Shown: positions 1 through 9,291, counted from the stretch's first letter. The stretch: DNA of 32,435 nt from Campylobacter troglodytis (GCF_006864425.1 NZ_QHLI01000032.1:1-32435), one strand, 5' to 3'. The notes: generated by a model from the letters alone, not told the origin. Numbers and translations are program-made.

Positions 1-155
1 GAGCCTTGCGAGAGCAAGGCGAAGAATCTCAAATAAAATTTAGAGATATTTCGGCTTCGCCTCAATATGACAAGAGATTTTTCGATTTCTGCGAAAGCTC
101 AAAATGACAAAATAAAAGTCCTCCTCCCTTGCAAAGGAGGATTTAGGGGGAGGGT
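1..155. repeat. Long direct repeat, copy 1
   Basis: Positions 1-120 are identical by eye to 467-586 (offset 466). The similarity continues through the purine-rich segment to about 155 and 621. The copy starts at the window edge, so its left border is not seen. Confidence 0.9.
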
Positions 156-156
156 C

Positions 157-190
157 GTCATTGCGAGACTTGACGAAGTCAAGTCGTGGC
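157..190. repeat. GTCATTGCGAG palindromic repeat, copy 1
   Basis: The 34-nt sequence is repeated identically at 289-322. Its core GACTTGAC-GAA-GTCAAGTC is a perfect inverted repeat with a 3-nt loop. It resembles the REP-like GTCATTGCGAG...GTGGCAATCC sequences seen in many unrelated bacterial genomes. Confidence 0.85.
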
Positions 191-288
191 GGCTGGGGCG
201 AAGCGGTTTTTGCGTAGCAAAAATGTGTTAGCAGACGCGTAGCACGAAGTAAAATCCATAAAAAATTCAGACAAAAGCCTGAAATGTT

Positions 289-322
289 GTCATTGCGAGA
301 CTTGACGAAGTCAAGTCGTGGC
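289..322. repeat. GTCATTGCGAG palindromic repeat, copy 2
   Basis: Identical to 157-190 and followed by AATCCATAAAAATTCA. A related but different core (GAGAAAATCCGTTAGGATTTTCGTGG) occurs near 949-975, so the outer ends are conserved while the hairpin core is exchanged. Confidence 0.85.
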
Positions 323-466
323 AATCCATAAAAATTCAAGCAAAACCTTAAATTTTGCCATATTAAGCGTTGCGACCCAGCAACTTGCAAGGCGTAGCCG
401 AAGCAAAAATATCTCATAACCTTGTCATATTGAGCGTAGCGAATAATCTCAAAACCTTGTCATTGC

Positions 467-621
467 GAGCCTTGCGAGAGCAAGGCGAAGAATCTCAAAT
501 AAAATTTAGAGATATTTCGGCTTCGCCTCAATATGACAAGAGATTTTTCGATTTCTGCGAAAGCTCAAAATGACAAAATAAAAGTCCCCCCTCCCTTGCA
601 AAGGGGGATTTAGGGGGAGGG
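467..621. repeat. Long direct repeat, copy 2
   Basis: Second copy of 1-155, identical over the first 120 nt, with a few changes in the purine-rich tail (CCCCCTCCC against CTCCTCCC). A diverged third copy of its middle lies at about 15449-15540. Confidence 0.9.
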
Positions 622-1004
622 TATGAAAACCTTAAAAATTCAAAAAACGACAAAAATTCAACAAATTCCTTGAATTTAAAATAAAATTCACAAAATTCTA
701 AAATTGAAAATTCAAATGCTGAATTTACCCACCCCCTAACCCCCTCGGCACAGCAGGGGGCTTTAAAAGGCGAACTCTTTGCAAGGCAGAGGGAATTTTC
801 ATTTACAAAGGACAAAGATGAGTAATTGTCATATTAAGCGTAGCGATCCAGCAACTTGCAAGGCCTAAGCCGAAACAAAAATATCTCTTTTTTGGATGAG
901 ATACCTCGCTTTCTATGAAAGTTCACAATGACAAACAATCCGTCATTGCGAGAAAATCCGTTAGGATTTTCGTGGCAATCCATAAATTCAGGCTTTGCCT
1001 AAAT

Positions 1005-1082
1005 TTGTCATATTGAGCGAAGCAAAAATATCTCTTTTTTGGATGAGATACCTCGCTTTCTATGAAAACTCAAAATGACAAG
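1005..1082. repeat. TTGTCATATTGAG inverted-end repeat unit
   Basis: A clean unit of the palindromic family. The left end TTGTCATATTGAG and right end CTCAAAATGACAA are near-inverse. Inside, AAATATCTC and GAGATACCTCG are also near-inverse, so the RNA or single strand could form a long imperfect hairpin. A similar unit lies at about 827-933. Confidence 0.75.
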
Positions 1083-1149
1083 ACACAAGTTAAGATACCT
1101 CGCTTTTTTGCAAAAAGCTCAGTATGACAATTAAAAATAAAGGACAAAA

Positions 1150-3687
1150 ATGAGTGAAAGCACGCAAAATTTAAGCCAAAAATTAGCAAATGCCTTGGAA
1201 TTTAGCGATATTGAAATTCCAAGCTATATCAGGCAAAATTTAAACAAAGAGTTAAGAGAGTATCAAATAAAGGCTTTAAAGCATTATCTAATGCAACGCA
1301 AAAATCCAAGCACAAATCATTTAATGTTTAATATGGCAACGGGCAGTGGCAAAACGCTCATAATGGCTGCTTTGATGCTTGAATGCTACGCAAGGGGGCA
1401 TAAAAACTTTATCTTTTTTGTAAATTCTAACGCCGTTTTGGAAAAAACAAAGAGCAATTTTTGCGACAAAACAAGTGCGAAATATCTCTTTGCAAACGAG
1501 TTAAAAATAAATGGCGAAAATGTCAGCATAAATGCCCTTTCTACGCTTGATGAGAGCAAAGAGGGGGCTATAAATGTGTATTTTAGCACGGTGCAAGGAC
1601 TTTACAGCCTTTTTACAAATGAAAGGGAAAATGCCTTTAGCTTGCAGGATTTAAGGGACAAAAAGCTTGTGTTTTTAGCGGACGAGGCACACCATCTAAA
1701 TGCAAACACAAAAAGCGAGATTGAGGATAACAAGGGCTGGGAGGGCGTGATAAAAGAGGCTTTTGCAAGTCATAAAGAGAATTTGCTTTTTGAATTTAGT
1801 GCTACTATACCCAATGAAAGGGCTGTGAAAGAAAAGTATAGGGATAAAATCGTTTTTGAATATGCCTTGAAAGAGTTTTGTCAAAATGGCTACTCAAAGA
1901 GAATCAGCCTTGCTAAGTATGAGAATTCAAGCTTGCAAACTCGCTTTTTAGCAGCCTTGCTTTTAAGCCTTTATAGGCAGCTTGTAGCTCACAAAAACGC
2001 CATTTTTATCAAGCCTGTGGTGCTTTTTAAAAGCGAGAGTATAAAAGAAAGCAAGGAAAATGAGCTTAAATTCAAGGACTTTGTGCAAAATTTACAAACA
2101 AAAGAGATAAAAGGCTTTTTTGCAAACTTACAAAATGAGCATTTAAGCGGGGAAAATCAGCTTTTAAATGCCTTTGAATTTTTTAAAGGCGAGTTTAAAG
2201 ACTCTTTTGAAACTATGCTTGAAAGCTTAATCAAGGCAAATTTTGCCCCTCATTACAGCCTAAATGTAAATGATGAAGGCGAGGCTGTGAAGAATCAAAT
2301 TTTATTGAATTCTTTGGAGGAAAAGCACAATGAAATTCGCGTGATTTTCGCTGTGGATAAGCTCAATGAGGGCTGGGATGTGCTAAATCTCTTTGATATA
2401 GTTAGACTAAGCAGAAAAAAGGCAAATGCTAACACCACGACAAAGGAAGTGCAGTTAATCGGACGTGGGGCTAGGTATTTTCCTTTCGTTTTAGATGAAA
2501 AAACAAGCCAAAACAATGATAAATTCAAACGCAAATTTGACAACGACAACGGCAATGAAATGAGAATCTTAGAAAGGCTTACTTACCACACCCTAAATGA
2601 GGTGGAATTCATAGAAAGGCTTAATGCTAAGATGAAAGAAGAGGGGCTTTTTGACGAACTTGAAGAAGAGGTTGTGCTTTTAACGCCTACAAAAAGGGCA
2701 AAAGAGCTTACAAATGGCAAATTTATCTTGTATTTTGTAGGCAACACTCGCTATAAGATCGATAAAAATTTCTTCAAGCCTCAAGAAAAATCCTTGCTTG
2801 TGCAACAAGCACAAAGCCTTGATGTGCCGCTTTTTTCAAGCCGCATTAGCGAAAGTGAAATTTTTAACAAAGAGAGTAAAGAGAGCCAAATGCAAGAGGC
2901 AAGGCTTAAAAAATTTGAAAAGGGCAAGATTGATTATTCTGTCTTTTTAAAGGCTTTAAATGTCGCTAGGCTTGAATTTGACAAGCTTCAAAGAAATTTT
3001 GATATACAAGGCAAAAGGGAGTTTTTCGAGCTAGTTTCAAATATAAGTTTGCAATTTGACAAAGAACAGGACTTTAACCGCCAAAATCAGCTTGAAATAG
3101 CAAAATTCATCATCTCAAAGATAAAAGAAAGGGTGCAAAATGAGAGGGATTTTGAGGTAAGCGAGTTTAAGAAAAAAGAGATAAAAATGCAAGAAAGGGT
3201 GATTTTAAGGCAAAAAAGAGAGATAAAAGAAACTCCCACTTGGCTTTACTATGATAAATACACGGTTGATAGCGAGCTAGAAAGGGACTTTGTGAATTTC
3301 ATAGAAGCACGAAAAGAAAGCATTGACAAGGCTTTTAAGAAGTGGATAGTGTTTCGCAATGAGGGCTTTAATGAGTTTAAAATCTATGATAACCGCAAAG
3401 ACGAGGCTAGCTATGGCAGTGGCTTTGAGCCTGATTTTATCTTTTTTGGCACTCGCTTTGGCTCAAAATCGCCATTTTTAACCGTGCAAGCTGTGTTTGA
3501 GGTAAAAGGGGAGATTTATCAGGCAAAGGATGAGTGGAAAGAAGCCTTGTTAAAGGCTATAAGTGGGGTGTATGATGAGGGCTTAGCTAAAATGCAAGTA
3601 AAAGGCTTTTCCTTTTTTACGCGTGAAAATAAGGCGCTTGGGCGTGAATTTGTTGATGAGTTTGAGCTTTTTGTTAAGCAAAGATGA
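1150..3687 (+). CDS. Type III restriction endonuclease, Res subunit
   Basis: The 845-residue protein is an ATP-dependent DNA translocase fused to a nuclease; in this family Res cleaves DNA only in complex with a Mod methyltransferase. The superfamily 2 helicase motifs are visible in order: Walker A ATGSGKT (63-69), DEAH (178-181), SAT (217-219), LNEGWD (about 404-410) and motif VI LIGRGARYF (about 436-444). Near the C-terminus a PD-(D/E)xK nuclease site is suggested by P761-D762 and E784-V-K786. The start ATG is preceded by AAAGGA. No mod gene is adjacent, whereas in typical type III loci mod and res are together. A type III Mod N-terminal remnant lies on the other strand at 16540-17433. The family call is firm; whether the enzyme is active without a Mod in the window is open. 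Confidence 0.9.
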   Translation: MSESTQNLSQKLANALEFSDIEIPSYIRQNLNKELREYQIKALKHYLMQRKNPSTNHLMFNMATGSGKTLIMAALMLECYARGHKNFIFFVNSNAVLEKTKSNFCDKTSAKYLFANELKINGENVSINALSTLDESKEGAINVYFSTVQGLYSLFTNERENAFSLQDLRDKKLVFLADEAHHLNANTKSEIEDNKGWEGVIKEAFASHKENLLFEFSATIPNERAVKEKYRDKIVFEYALKEFCQNGYSKRISLAKYENSSLQTRFLAALLLSLYRQLVAHKNAIFIKPVVLFKSESIKESKENELKFKDFVQNLQTKEIKGFFANLQNEHLSGENQLLNAFEFFKGEFKDSFETMLESLIKANFAPHYSLNVNDEGEAVKNQILLNSLEEKHNEIRVIFAVDKLNEGWDVLNLFDIVRLSRKKANANTTTKEVQLIGRGARYFPFVLDEKTSQNNDKFKRKFDNDNGNEMRILERLTYHTLNEVEFIERLNAKMKEEGLFDELEEEVVLLTPTKRAKELTNGKFILYFVGNTRYKIDKNFFKPQEKSLLVQQAQSLDVPLFSSRISESEIFNKESKESQMQEARLKKFEKGKIDYSVFLKALNVARLEFDKLQRNFDIQGKREFFELVSNISLQFDKEQDFNRQNQLEIAKFIISKIKERVQNERDFEVSEFKKKEIKMQERVILRQKREIKETPTWLYYDKYTVDSELERDFVNFIEARKESIDKAFKKWIVFRNEGFNEFKIYDNRKDEASYGSGFEPDFIFFGTRFGSKSPFLTVQAVFEVKGEIYQAKDEWKEALLKAISGVYDEGLAKMQVKGFSFFTRENKALGREFVDEFELFVKQR

Positions 3688-3802
3688 GCTTGGCTTTGAT
3701 TTAGCTTGGTGGGCTTTGTTGCGTTTTGGTAGCCTTGATGAGCTTTTTAGAAAGATTTTGGGTAAAATTCATTTGGCAAAATTTTGTGAATTTGTGTTGT
3801 GA
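3656..3802 (+). CDS. Possible small overlapping ORF (48 aa)
   Basis: A 48-codon frame starts inside the last codons of the Res gene and runs past its stop. It includes the coding-like segment LGFDLAWWALLRFGSLDELF. There is no clear ribosome binding site. It could be a translationally coupled small protein, the first codons of a lost downstream gene, or chance. I recognise no family. Confidence 0.2.
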   Translation: MSLSFLLSKDELGFDLAWWALLRFGSLDELFRKILGKIHLAKFCEFVL

Positions 3803-4152
3803 ATTTTAAAATCCGTTCCGAATTTAAAAGCCTTTTAAATACTCTTTAAAATGCTTTTAAAAAATTTGGCAAAAGTTTTCAAATTTTCTATTTATGTGTA
3901 AATTTTTTGTAGAATTTAGCCAAAATTTATGAAGGTGTGAATTTAAGGATATAACTTTGACAAGTGCTTACAAAAAATTCACGCAATTTAAAAAATGTGC
4001 TTTGAAGGCTGTGAATTCAAAGTTTAAATCCCAAAAATTCACGCAAGGTGCGAATTTTTCAAATAAACCATAAAAAAATTCACGCAAAGCCTGAATTTGA
4101 CGCTCTGTGTTTTGAGTAAGAACAAAGAAACATTTGTTAAAAAAGGACACAA
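3803..4152. other. Intergenic region upstream of purL
   Basis: AT-rich sequence with several copies of the motif AAAAATTCACGCAA. A candidate sigma-70 -10 element, TTTTTTGTAGAATTT, centres on TAGAAT at 3910-3915. No gene is seen. Purine genes next door suggest the promoter drives purL and the gene behind it. Confidence 0.4.
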
Positions 4153-6336
4153 ATGGACGAAAAAACCATCAAAGCCCACAAGCTAAGCGAGGCTGAGTAT
4201 GAGGAGATTTTAAAAATTCTAGGACGAGAGCCAAATTTGCTTGAACTTGGCGTTATTTCTGCTATGTGGAGTGAGCATTGTTCTTACAAGTCAAGCAAGA
4301 AGTATTTGCAAGGCTTTCCCACAAAGGCACCGTGGGTTTTGCAAGGTCCGGGAGAAAATGCTGGTGTCATTGACATTGGCGGGGGAATGGCTGCGGTTTT
4401 TAAGGTAGAAAGCCATAACCACCCAAGTTTCATCGAGCCTTTCGCAGGGGCTGCCACAGGCGTTGGGGGCATTATGCGAGACATTTTTACTATGGGTGCG
4501 CGCGTGGTGGCTTCTTTGAACTCGCTTAAATTTGGCAATATCCACGACAAAAAAATCGGCAAGCACCAAAAATACCTCGTCAAAGGCGTAGTAGAGGGCA
4601 TAGCACACTATGGCAACTGTATGGGCGTGCCGACAATAGGCGGTGAGTGTGCCTTTGATGAGTGCTTTAATGGAAACATTCTCGTAAATGCCTTTGCCCT
4701 TGGAGTGTGCAAAAGCAAGGATATATTTTACGCAAAGGCTGAGGGCGTGGGCAATAGCGTGATTTATGTAGGCTCAAAGACAGGCAGAGACGGGCTTGGC
4801 GGGGCTGTGATGGCAAGTGATAGCTTTGATGAGGCTAGCAAGGCCTTGCGTCCTACGGTGCAAATTGGCGATCCATTCGCTGAAAAGCTCTTAATGGAGG
4901 CTTGTTTGGAGCTTTTCAAAAAGGATTTCATCGTTGGCATTCAGGATATGGGTGCGGCTGGGCTTACCTCAAGCAGCTTTGAGATGGCTGGGCGAAGTGG
5001 CAGTGGGATGAGGCTTTTTTTAGATAGAGTGCCTATGCGAGAAAGTGCTATGACGCCTTATGAGCTAATGCTTAGTGAGAGCCAAGAAAGAATGCTTATT
5101 TGCGTTAAAAGAGGTTACGAAAATGAGGTCCTTGCAATTTTTAAGAAATATAGCTTAGACGCTGCCATAATCGGTGAGGTAACGAGTAGCGGAAAAATGG
5201 AGCTTTTTTGGAAAGATGAGCTCGTGGGGCTTGTTCCCATCGCACCTTTGAGCGAAAAAGCTCCCATTTTAAACCGCCCTGTGAGTAAGCCAAAGTATTT
5301 AGAAAAAATCAAAAACTATGAATTTACGCTTAAAACAAGCACAAAAGATGCCCTTATAAACTTGCTTTGTAATGAAAATGTGGCTGATAAAGCCTATATT
5401 TACGAGCAGTTTGACTCAACAGTTGGCACAAATACCCTAAAAGCAGATGGCTTACTTGGTGCAAGCATTTTGCGTGTCAAAGAAAACGGTGCGGCTTTGG
5501 CTATGGCAGTAGAATGCAATTCTCGCCTAAATTTCGTAAATGCCAAAATAGGAGCTGCGATGAATGTAGCGGCTGTGGGACGAAAAATCGCTTGTGCTGG
5601 CACAAAGCCTTTGGCGATAAGTGATTGTTTAAATTATGGCAACCCACAAAATCCCGAGGTGATGTGGCAGTTTGCAAAGGGGTGTGAGGGTATAAAAGAA
5701 GCTTGCAAGGCTTTAAATATGCCTGTGGTAAGTGGAAATGTCTCGCTTTACAATGAAACAAACGGCATTAGCATATATCCAAGCCCTACCATAGTGGGTG
5801 TGGGTTTAAATTCAAGGGCTGAAAAGGTGCTAAAATCAGCATTTACGAAAGAAGATGTGAGTGTGTATCTTTTAGGCAAAACAAAAGGCGAATTTGCAGG
5901 CTCTCTCATCGCCAAGGTGCAAGATAAGGTCGTAGCTGGGAGCTTAAACGAGCTTGATTATGAGGCTGAGCTGAATTTATGGAACTTGTTACTAGAAGCA
6001 AATGAAAAAGGACTTTTACACTGTGCAAATAGCGTGGGCGTGGGCGGAGTAGCCATTACATTAGCAAAAATCTGTGCGATTTCAAATTTTGCCCTTGAAA
6101 TTCACACAAATTTTAAAGATGAAAAACTGCTCTTTGATGAAAGCCCTAGCCGTGCTGTGGTGGGTGTTTTAAATGAGGGCGAGTTTGAAAAACTTTGTGC
6201 TAAATTTAAAGTGAATTTTAGCAAGATAGGAAGAAGTGTAAGCTCAAATGACTTCATCCTTGATAAGATAACACTTCAAACAAAGAGGCTCAAAAGCCTA
6301 TATTTTAACTCTTTCAAAGAGGTGCTAGATAGATGA
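4153..6336 (+). CDS. purL: Phosphoribosylformylglycinamidine synthase, large subunit II (PurL)
   Basis: The cytoplasmic enzyme catalyses step 4 of purine synthesis: FGAR + ATP + glutamine-derived ammonia to FGAM. Its 727 residues match the small PurL type that works with separate PurQ and PurS subunits; neither is in this window. Family signatures are clear: [12 protein letters not shown] near residue 38, the nucleotide-binding segment [35 protein letters not shown], and in the second AIRS-like half [19 protein letters not shown] and [13 protein letters not shown]. The start ATG follows AAAAAAGGACACAA. The stop overlaps the next start by 4 nt (ATGA), so the two genes are probably cotranscribed and translationally coupled. 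Gene order purL-dnaJ-like-purH is that of Campylobacter jejuni as I recall it, but here a restriction island separates purH. Confidence 0.97.
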   Translation: MDEKTIKAHKLSEAEYEEILKILGREPNLLELGVISAMWSEHCSYKSSKKYLQGFPTKAPWVLQGPGENAGVIDIGGGMAAVFKVESHNHPSFIEPFAGAATGVGGIMRDIFTMGARVVASLNSLKFGNIHDKKIGKHQKYLVKGVVEGIAHYGNCMGVPTIGGECAFDECFNGNILVNAFALGVCKSKDIFYAKAEGVGNSVIYVGSKTGRDGLGGAVMASDSFDEASKALRPTVQIGDPFAEKLLMEACLELFKKDFIVGIQDMGAAGLTSSSFEMAGRSGSGMRLFLDRVPMRESAMTPYELMLSESQERMLICVKRGYENEVLAIFKKYSLDAAIIGEVTSSGKMELFWKDELVGLVPIAPLSEKAPILNRPVSKPKYLEKIKNYEFTLKTSTKDALINLLCNENVADKAYIYEQFDSTVGTNTLKADGLLGASILRVKENGAALAMAVECNSRLNFVNAKIGAAMNVAAVGRKIACAGTKPLAISDCLNYGNPQNPEVMWQFAKGCEGIKEACKALNMPVVSGNVSLYNETNGISIYPSPTIVGVGLNSRAEKVLKSAFTKEDVSVYLLGKTKGEFAGSLIAKVQDKVVAGSLNELDYEAELNLWNLLLEANEKGLLHCANSVGVGGVAITLAKICAISNFALEIHTNFKDEKLLFDESPSRAVVGVLNEGEFEKLCAKFKVNFSKIGRSVSSNDFILDKITLQTKRLKSLYFNSFKEVLDR

Positions 6337-7106
6337 TAGCTTATCTTTTGCTTATTTTGGCTGTGGGTGCTTTTTATTATTATTTTAAAACTTACGGCAA
6401 AGAGGACTTTTTAGGCAAGGCAGGACGAGGCGCAAAGGGCTTTGGTAGGGGCTTTATGCAAGGGGTTATGGAAGAAAGGATGGACGAGTTTAAACGAAAA
6501 TTAAACTACTATGTCGTAGCCCTTCTAGCAAAGATAGCAAAAAGCGACGGTCGCATTAGCGAGGAAGAAGCCGATATGATAAGTCAAATCCTAAACGCCA
6601 ACGCCAAGGATAGCCGCGAGAGGGAGTTTTTAAAGGCTAGTTTTAACGAACACAAGGAAAATTTAAACGACACAGCACAAATTGCAAGAGAGTTCATAAG
6701 AGAGGTGCCACTGCCCTACAATGAACGCTTAAATGTCTTAAATGTGCTGATTTTTATGGCTGGAATTGACGGGGAGTTAAATGATACAAAAATAAGGCTT
6801 TTAAGCGACATTGCAATGGCTTTTGGCATAAATTCGCGTGAATTTGAAAGCCTACTCAATAACATTAAAAATCTAAAAACGCACAATAAACAGCTGAATT
6901 TGGACGAGGCTTATGGGATTTTGGGCTTATCAAAAAATGCTGATTTAGTGCAGCTTAAAAAAAGATATAGAGAGCTTGCCAAGAAATATCACCCAGATGT
7001 TTTAAATGCGAACAATGTCAGCGAAAAAGAGCTAAAAGCAGGAGCAGCTAAATTTCAGCAAGTAAATGAGGCTTATGAGCTGGTTAAGAAGCATTTAGCC
7101 ACTTAA
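6333..7106 (+). CDS. Membrane-anchored TerB/DnaJ-domain protein (DjlA-like)
   Basis: The 257-residue protein has an N-terminal membrane helix (about 2-17, [16 protein letters not shown]), a glycine/arginine-rich linker, a TerB-like helical domain (about 55-175, with acidic motifs [11 protein letters not shown] and GIDGELND) and a C-terminal J domain (about 188-257) with the DnaK-stimulating HPD triad at 220-222. This layout is that of DjlA-type co-chaperones, which recruit DnaK to the inner membrane surface. The J domain is at the very C-terminus, as in DjlA. It overlaps purL by 4 nt. It appears to match the protein between purL and purH in C. jejuni (Cj0954c by memory). The client protein is unknown; the link with purine synthesis may only be positional. 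Confidence 0.9.
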   Translation: MIAYLLLILAVGAFYYYFKTYGKEDFLGKAGRGAKGFGRGFMQGVMEERMDEFKRKLNYYVVALLAKIAKSDGRISEEEADMISQILNANAKDSREREFLKASFNEHKENLNDTAQIAREFIREVPLPYNERLNVLNVLIFMAGIDGELNDTKIRLLSDIAMAFGINSREFESLLNNIKNLKTHNKQLNLDEAYGILGLSKNADLVQLKKRYRELAKKYHPDVLNANNVSEKELKAGAAKFQQVNEAYELVKKHLAT

Positions 7107-7107
7107 A

Positions 7108-7330
7108 CATACTACATAAACAAGATTAAGAAGCTTCAAGCAAGAAAAGTTATTAGACAAGATCACTTCACACAAAACCCCATGAAATGATAGAAAGAAT
7201 GATAAGGGCTTCAAGCAAGCAAGGCGATTTGGTGCTTGATTTATTTAGTGGCAAGGGCTTAGCCTTGTGGCAAGGGAGTTAGGGCGTGAATTTGTGAGAC
7301 GAAAGATAAATTAAAGTTACTTAAATGAAA
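7108..7330 (+). pseudogene. Remnant 1 of an MboII-M1-like methyltransferase 3' end
   Basis: The nucleotide sequence matches the 3' part of the intact methyltransferase at 11348-12151, best seen from AGACAAGATCA through AGAAAGAATGATAAGGGCTT, GGTGCTTGATTTATTTAGTG and GGGAGTTAGGGCGTGAATTT. It covers motif X, motif I and the C-terminus only. Frameshifts and a stop disrupt the frame, so it cannot make the catalytic protein. It lies just upstream of the Hpy188I-like pair, and a second remnant lies just downstream. Confidence 0.8.
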
Positions 7331-7366
7331 GTTTGAAAATAAAGCTAGTGTTTAAAAAGGGCATAA

Positions 7367-7522
7367 ATGAGAAGTGCTGAGTTTGAAAAAAAGCTAAGTA
7401 GCCTAAATCCTACCTTAGAGTGCTTGAAATTCTTGCATTATAGGATTTTGCGTGATGATTACAGAGGCACGCACCAAACATATCATTATTGCATATTAAG
7501 TCTATTTGATTATAATTTATAA
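7367..7522 (+). CDS. Small ORF upstream of the Hpy188I-like methyltransferase (51 aa)
   Basis: ATG is preceded by AAAAAGGGCATAA, a plausible ribosome binding site. The frame encodes 51 residues, beginning MRSAEFEKKLSSLNPTLECL and ending in a Tyr/Leu-rich tail (residues 39-51). It ends 17 nt before the methyltransferase start. I recognise no family and see no helix-turn-helix, so a controller role is not supported by sequence. It could also be leftover DNA between the remnant and the cassette. Confidence 0.3.
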   Translation: MRSAEFEKKLSSLNPTLECLKFLHYRILRDDYRGTHQTYHYCILSLFDYNL

Positions 7523-7534
7523 AAATTAGGGGGG
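7505..7534 (+). promoter_or_regulatory. Promoter -10 and ribosome binding site for the methyltransferase
   Basis: TTTGATTATAATTTA contains a consensus -10 (TATAAT, 7511-7516). It is followed by the strong ribosome binding site AGGGGGG (7528-7534), five nucleotides before the TTG start at 7540. The very short leader would give the methyltransferase its own transcript. No good -35 is needed in Campylobacter sigma-70 promoters. Confidence 0.55.
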
Positions 7535-7539
7535 TTGCT

Positions 7540-8763
7540 TTGTTGGCTGAATTTAACTCTATTAAAAAACGCTTTGATACCTTAAATTTAGACACAGGGC
7601 ATTTTGTAAATTCAAACGACATTTGCACACCTATGGACTGCGTTAAGGAAATGCTTGATTCTTTGCCAGATGAGTTTTGGAAAAGGAAAAATTTAAAAGT
7701 GCTTGATTCTTGCTGTGGCAATGGCAATTTTCACGCCTATGCTGTGCTAAAAACACCGCTTAAAAATCTTTATTTTAATGAAATTAACGAAAAACGCATA
7801 GCGAATTTAAAGGCATATTTTGGCGAGGATATAAACCTTACTATAATGGATTTTTTGGAATTTTACGAAAAACCTGAGTATGATTTAATAGTCTCAAATC
7901 CCCCCTACGCCAAATTTAACGAAGGCAAAAGGGTGTCAAAAAATCATAATCTCTCCCGTGCCTTTATAGAAAAGTCCTTGAAACTGCTTAAAGACGGCGG
8001 TTATTTGCTTTTTATCGTGCCAAATAATTGGATGAGTTTTGCGGATAGAAACGATTTACCCACGCTTTTAAGCAAGTATCAATTTAGAATTTTAGATATA
8101 GGCGGGGCGAAAAAATACTTTCCGCAAGTTGGCTCGTCTTTTACTTGGTTTTTACTGCAAAAAGTGCCAAATACACAGGCTTTTGAAGTGCGAAATCACT
8201 ATGTTCTAAACGACACACAGATGATTAAAATGCCGACAAATCAACGGTTTATCCCACTTTATCACTCACAAATTGTTCAAAATATCATAGATAAAACCCT
8301 AAACAACGACAAATTGGAAAAATATCCCATTCAAACAAGCTCAAATTTGCACCGCTACACCAAAAGCAAACTTATCAGCAACACAAAGGATAAAACGCAT
8401 ATTTATAAGCTTATCCACACGCCAAGTCAAGTGGTGTATAGCACAAAGCCACACATTTATCAAAAAGGCTACAAAGTCTTTATCTCGCTGACTAATCAAT
8501 ACGGCACTTTCATTGATGAGTGCGGAATGACGCAGTCTATTGCCTTTATTCGTTGCAAGAATTTAAGCGAAGCAAAGCAAATTCAAAGCGAGTTAGAACA
8601 ATCTGTGTATAAATTTCTCAACAATATCACAAGATATGGCAATTTTAACAATATCAGAGTATTACAAAATTTCCCTAAATTTAACTCTTTTGAATTAAAT
8701 AAAGAAGAAAATGAGTTTATAGAAAATTTTAACAAGGCATATTATGGCAAAGCAAAAAAATAA
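7540..8763 (+). CDS. N6-adenine DNA methyltransferase, Hpy188I-like
   Basis: The 407-residue protein has the SAM-binding motif I LDSCCGNGN (55-63) followed by the catalytic motif IV SNPPY (119-123) and a long C-terminal part, the gamma-class order of m6A methyltransferases with target recognition after the catalytic region. The start is TTG at 7540 (a second TTG follows at 7543), chosen because AGGGGGG is correctly spaced and no ATG precedes motif I. Its 3' end overlaps the nuclease gene by 20 nt, as expected for a co-expressed pair. The specificity TCNGA is inferred only from the partner's strong resemblance to R.Hpy188I. The family assignment is firm; the exact target is not proven. Confidence 0.85.
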   Translation: MLAEFNSIKKRFDTLNLDTGHFVNSNDICTPMDCVKEMLDSLPDEFWKRKNLKVLDSCCGNGNFHAYAVLKTPLKNLYFNEINEKRIANLKAYFGEDINLTIMDFLEFYEKPEYDLIVSNPPYAKFNEGKRVSKNHNLSRAFIEKSLKLLKDGGYLLFIVPNNWMSFADRNDLPTLLSKYQFRILDIGGAKKYFPQVGSSFTWFLLQKVPNTQAFEVRNHYVLNDTQMIKMPTNQRFIPLYHSQIVQNIIDKTLNNDKLEKYPIQTSSNLHRYTKSKLISNTKDKTHIYKLIHTPSQVVYSTKPHIYQKGYKVFISLTNQYGTFIDECGMTQSIAFIRCKNLSEAKQIQSELEQSVYKFLNNITRYGNFNNIRVLQNFPKFNSFELNKEENEFIENFNKAYYGKAKK

Positions 8764-9262
8764 AAACATAGTTTTGCTTAAAAATATCGCTGAATTAGCA
8801 CAAAAGTGTGATTATGAAAACTTCGAGTATAAAGAGCATTTTAGTCTAATTTGCAAACTTAAACCAAACAACGACAAAGAAAGGCTAGAAATTGAAATTT
8901 TAGATGAAGCAAAGTGCCAAGAAAAAGGCTTTGTTTATGTTTTTGTAATTGAGGGTAAAATCTTTAAAATAGGACAGTCCATAAGCAATATAAAAGAAAG
9001 GGTGCAAAGCTATAATTGTGGTAAAACCGAATACCGCATCAACGGCACAAATTCAACGACAAATTATTTTGTCTTGCAAAGTTTGCTTAAAATTAACAAA
9101 GAAGTGCTTGTTTATGCCTTTTTTCCGCCAAAGCCACAATATGAAATTTTCGGACAACATTTTGAGGACAGCTACCCACCAAGCAAAAAGGCTGAAAATA
9201 TCATCATCAAAGACTTTATCAAAAAGCACGGCAAAAAGCCTATAGCTTGCACTCAAACTTGA
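8744..9262 (+). CDS. GIY-YIG type II restriction endonuclease, Hpy188I-like
   Basis: The 172-residue protein matches my memory of Helicobacter pylori R.Hpy188I (170 aa, TCNGA) closely, for example VQSYNCGK, STTNYFVLQSLLKINK and the C-terminal CTQT. The GIY-YIG core is GFVYVFVIEGKIFKIGQS (62-79). Residues Y65, K75, R86, Y90 and E151 correspond, with an offset of two, to the Hpy188I active-site residues I recall (Y63, K73, R84, Y88, E149), so the enzyme looks catalytically intact. The start ATG lies within the methyltransferase 3' end, allowing coupled translation. Horizontal exchange between Helicobacter and Campylobacter is a plausible origin. Confidence 0.9.
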   Translation: MAKQKNKNIVLLKNIAELAQKCDYENFEYKEHFSLICKLKPNNDKERLEIEILDEAKCQEKGFVYVFVIEGKIFKIGQSISNIKERVQSYNCGKTEYRINGTNSTTNYFVLQSLLKINKEVLVYAFFPPKPQYEIFGQHFEDSYPPSKKAENIIIKDFIKKHGKKPIACTQT

Positions 9263-9291
9263 TTGTTATGTGTAAAATAAAACAAACATTT

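Larger units (their letters stand above)
1..1149. repeat. Gene-free region built of dispersed palindromic repeats
   Basis: No convincing gene is seen; the open frames here lie within repeats. The stretch is a mosaic of at least three repeat types. The first has ends TTGTCATATTGAG and CTCAATATGACAA in inverted orientation. The second is GTCATTGCGAGACTTGACG followed by the inverse of its core. The third is a purine-rich type, CTCCCTTGCAAAGG followed by GGATTTAGGGGGAGGG. The same types recur at 15.3-16.5 kb and 30.9-32.4 kb. The AAAGGACAAAAATG at the right edge is the ribosome binding site and start of the Res gene. Confidence 0.8.

Noticed and set aside
3803-4152. Purine riboswitch upstream of purL
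   Set aside because: No conserved purine-aptamer junction sequence or paired stems could be found.
4284-4608. Minus-strand frames of about 105 codons inside purL
   Set aside because: They are opposite-strand shadows of a strongly conserved gene and have no start signals.
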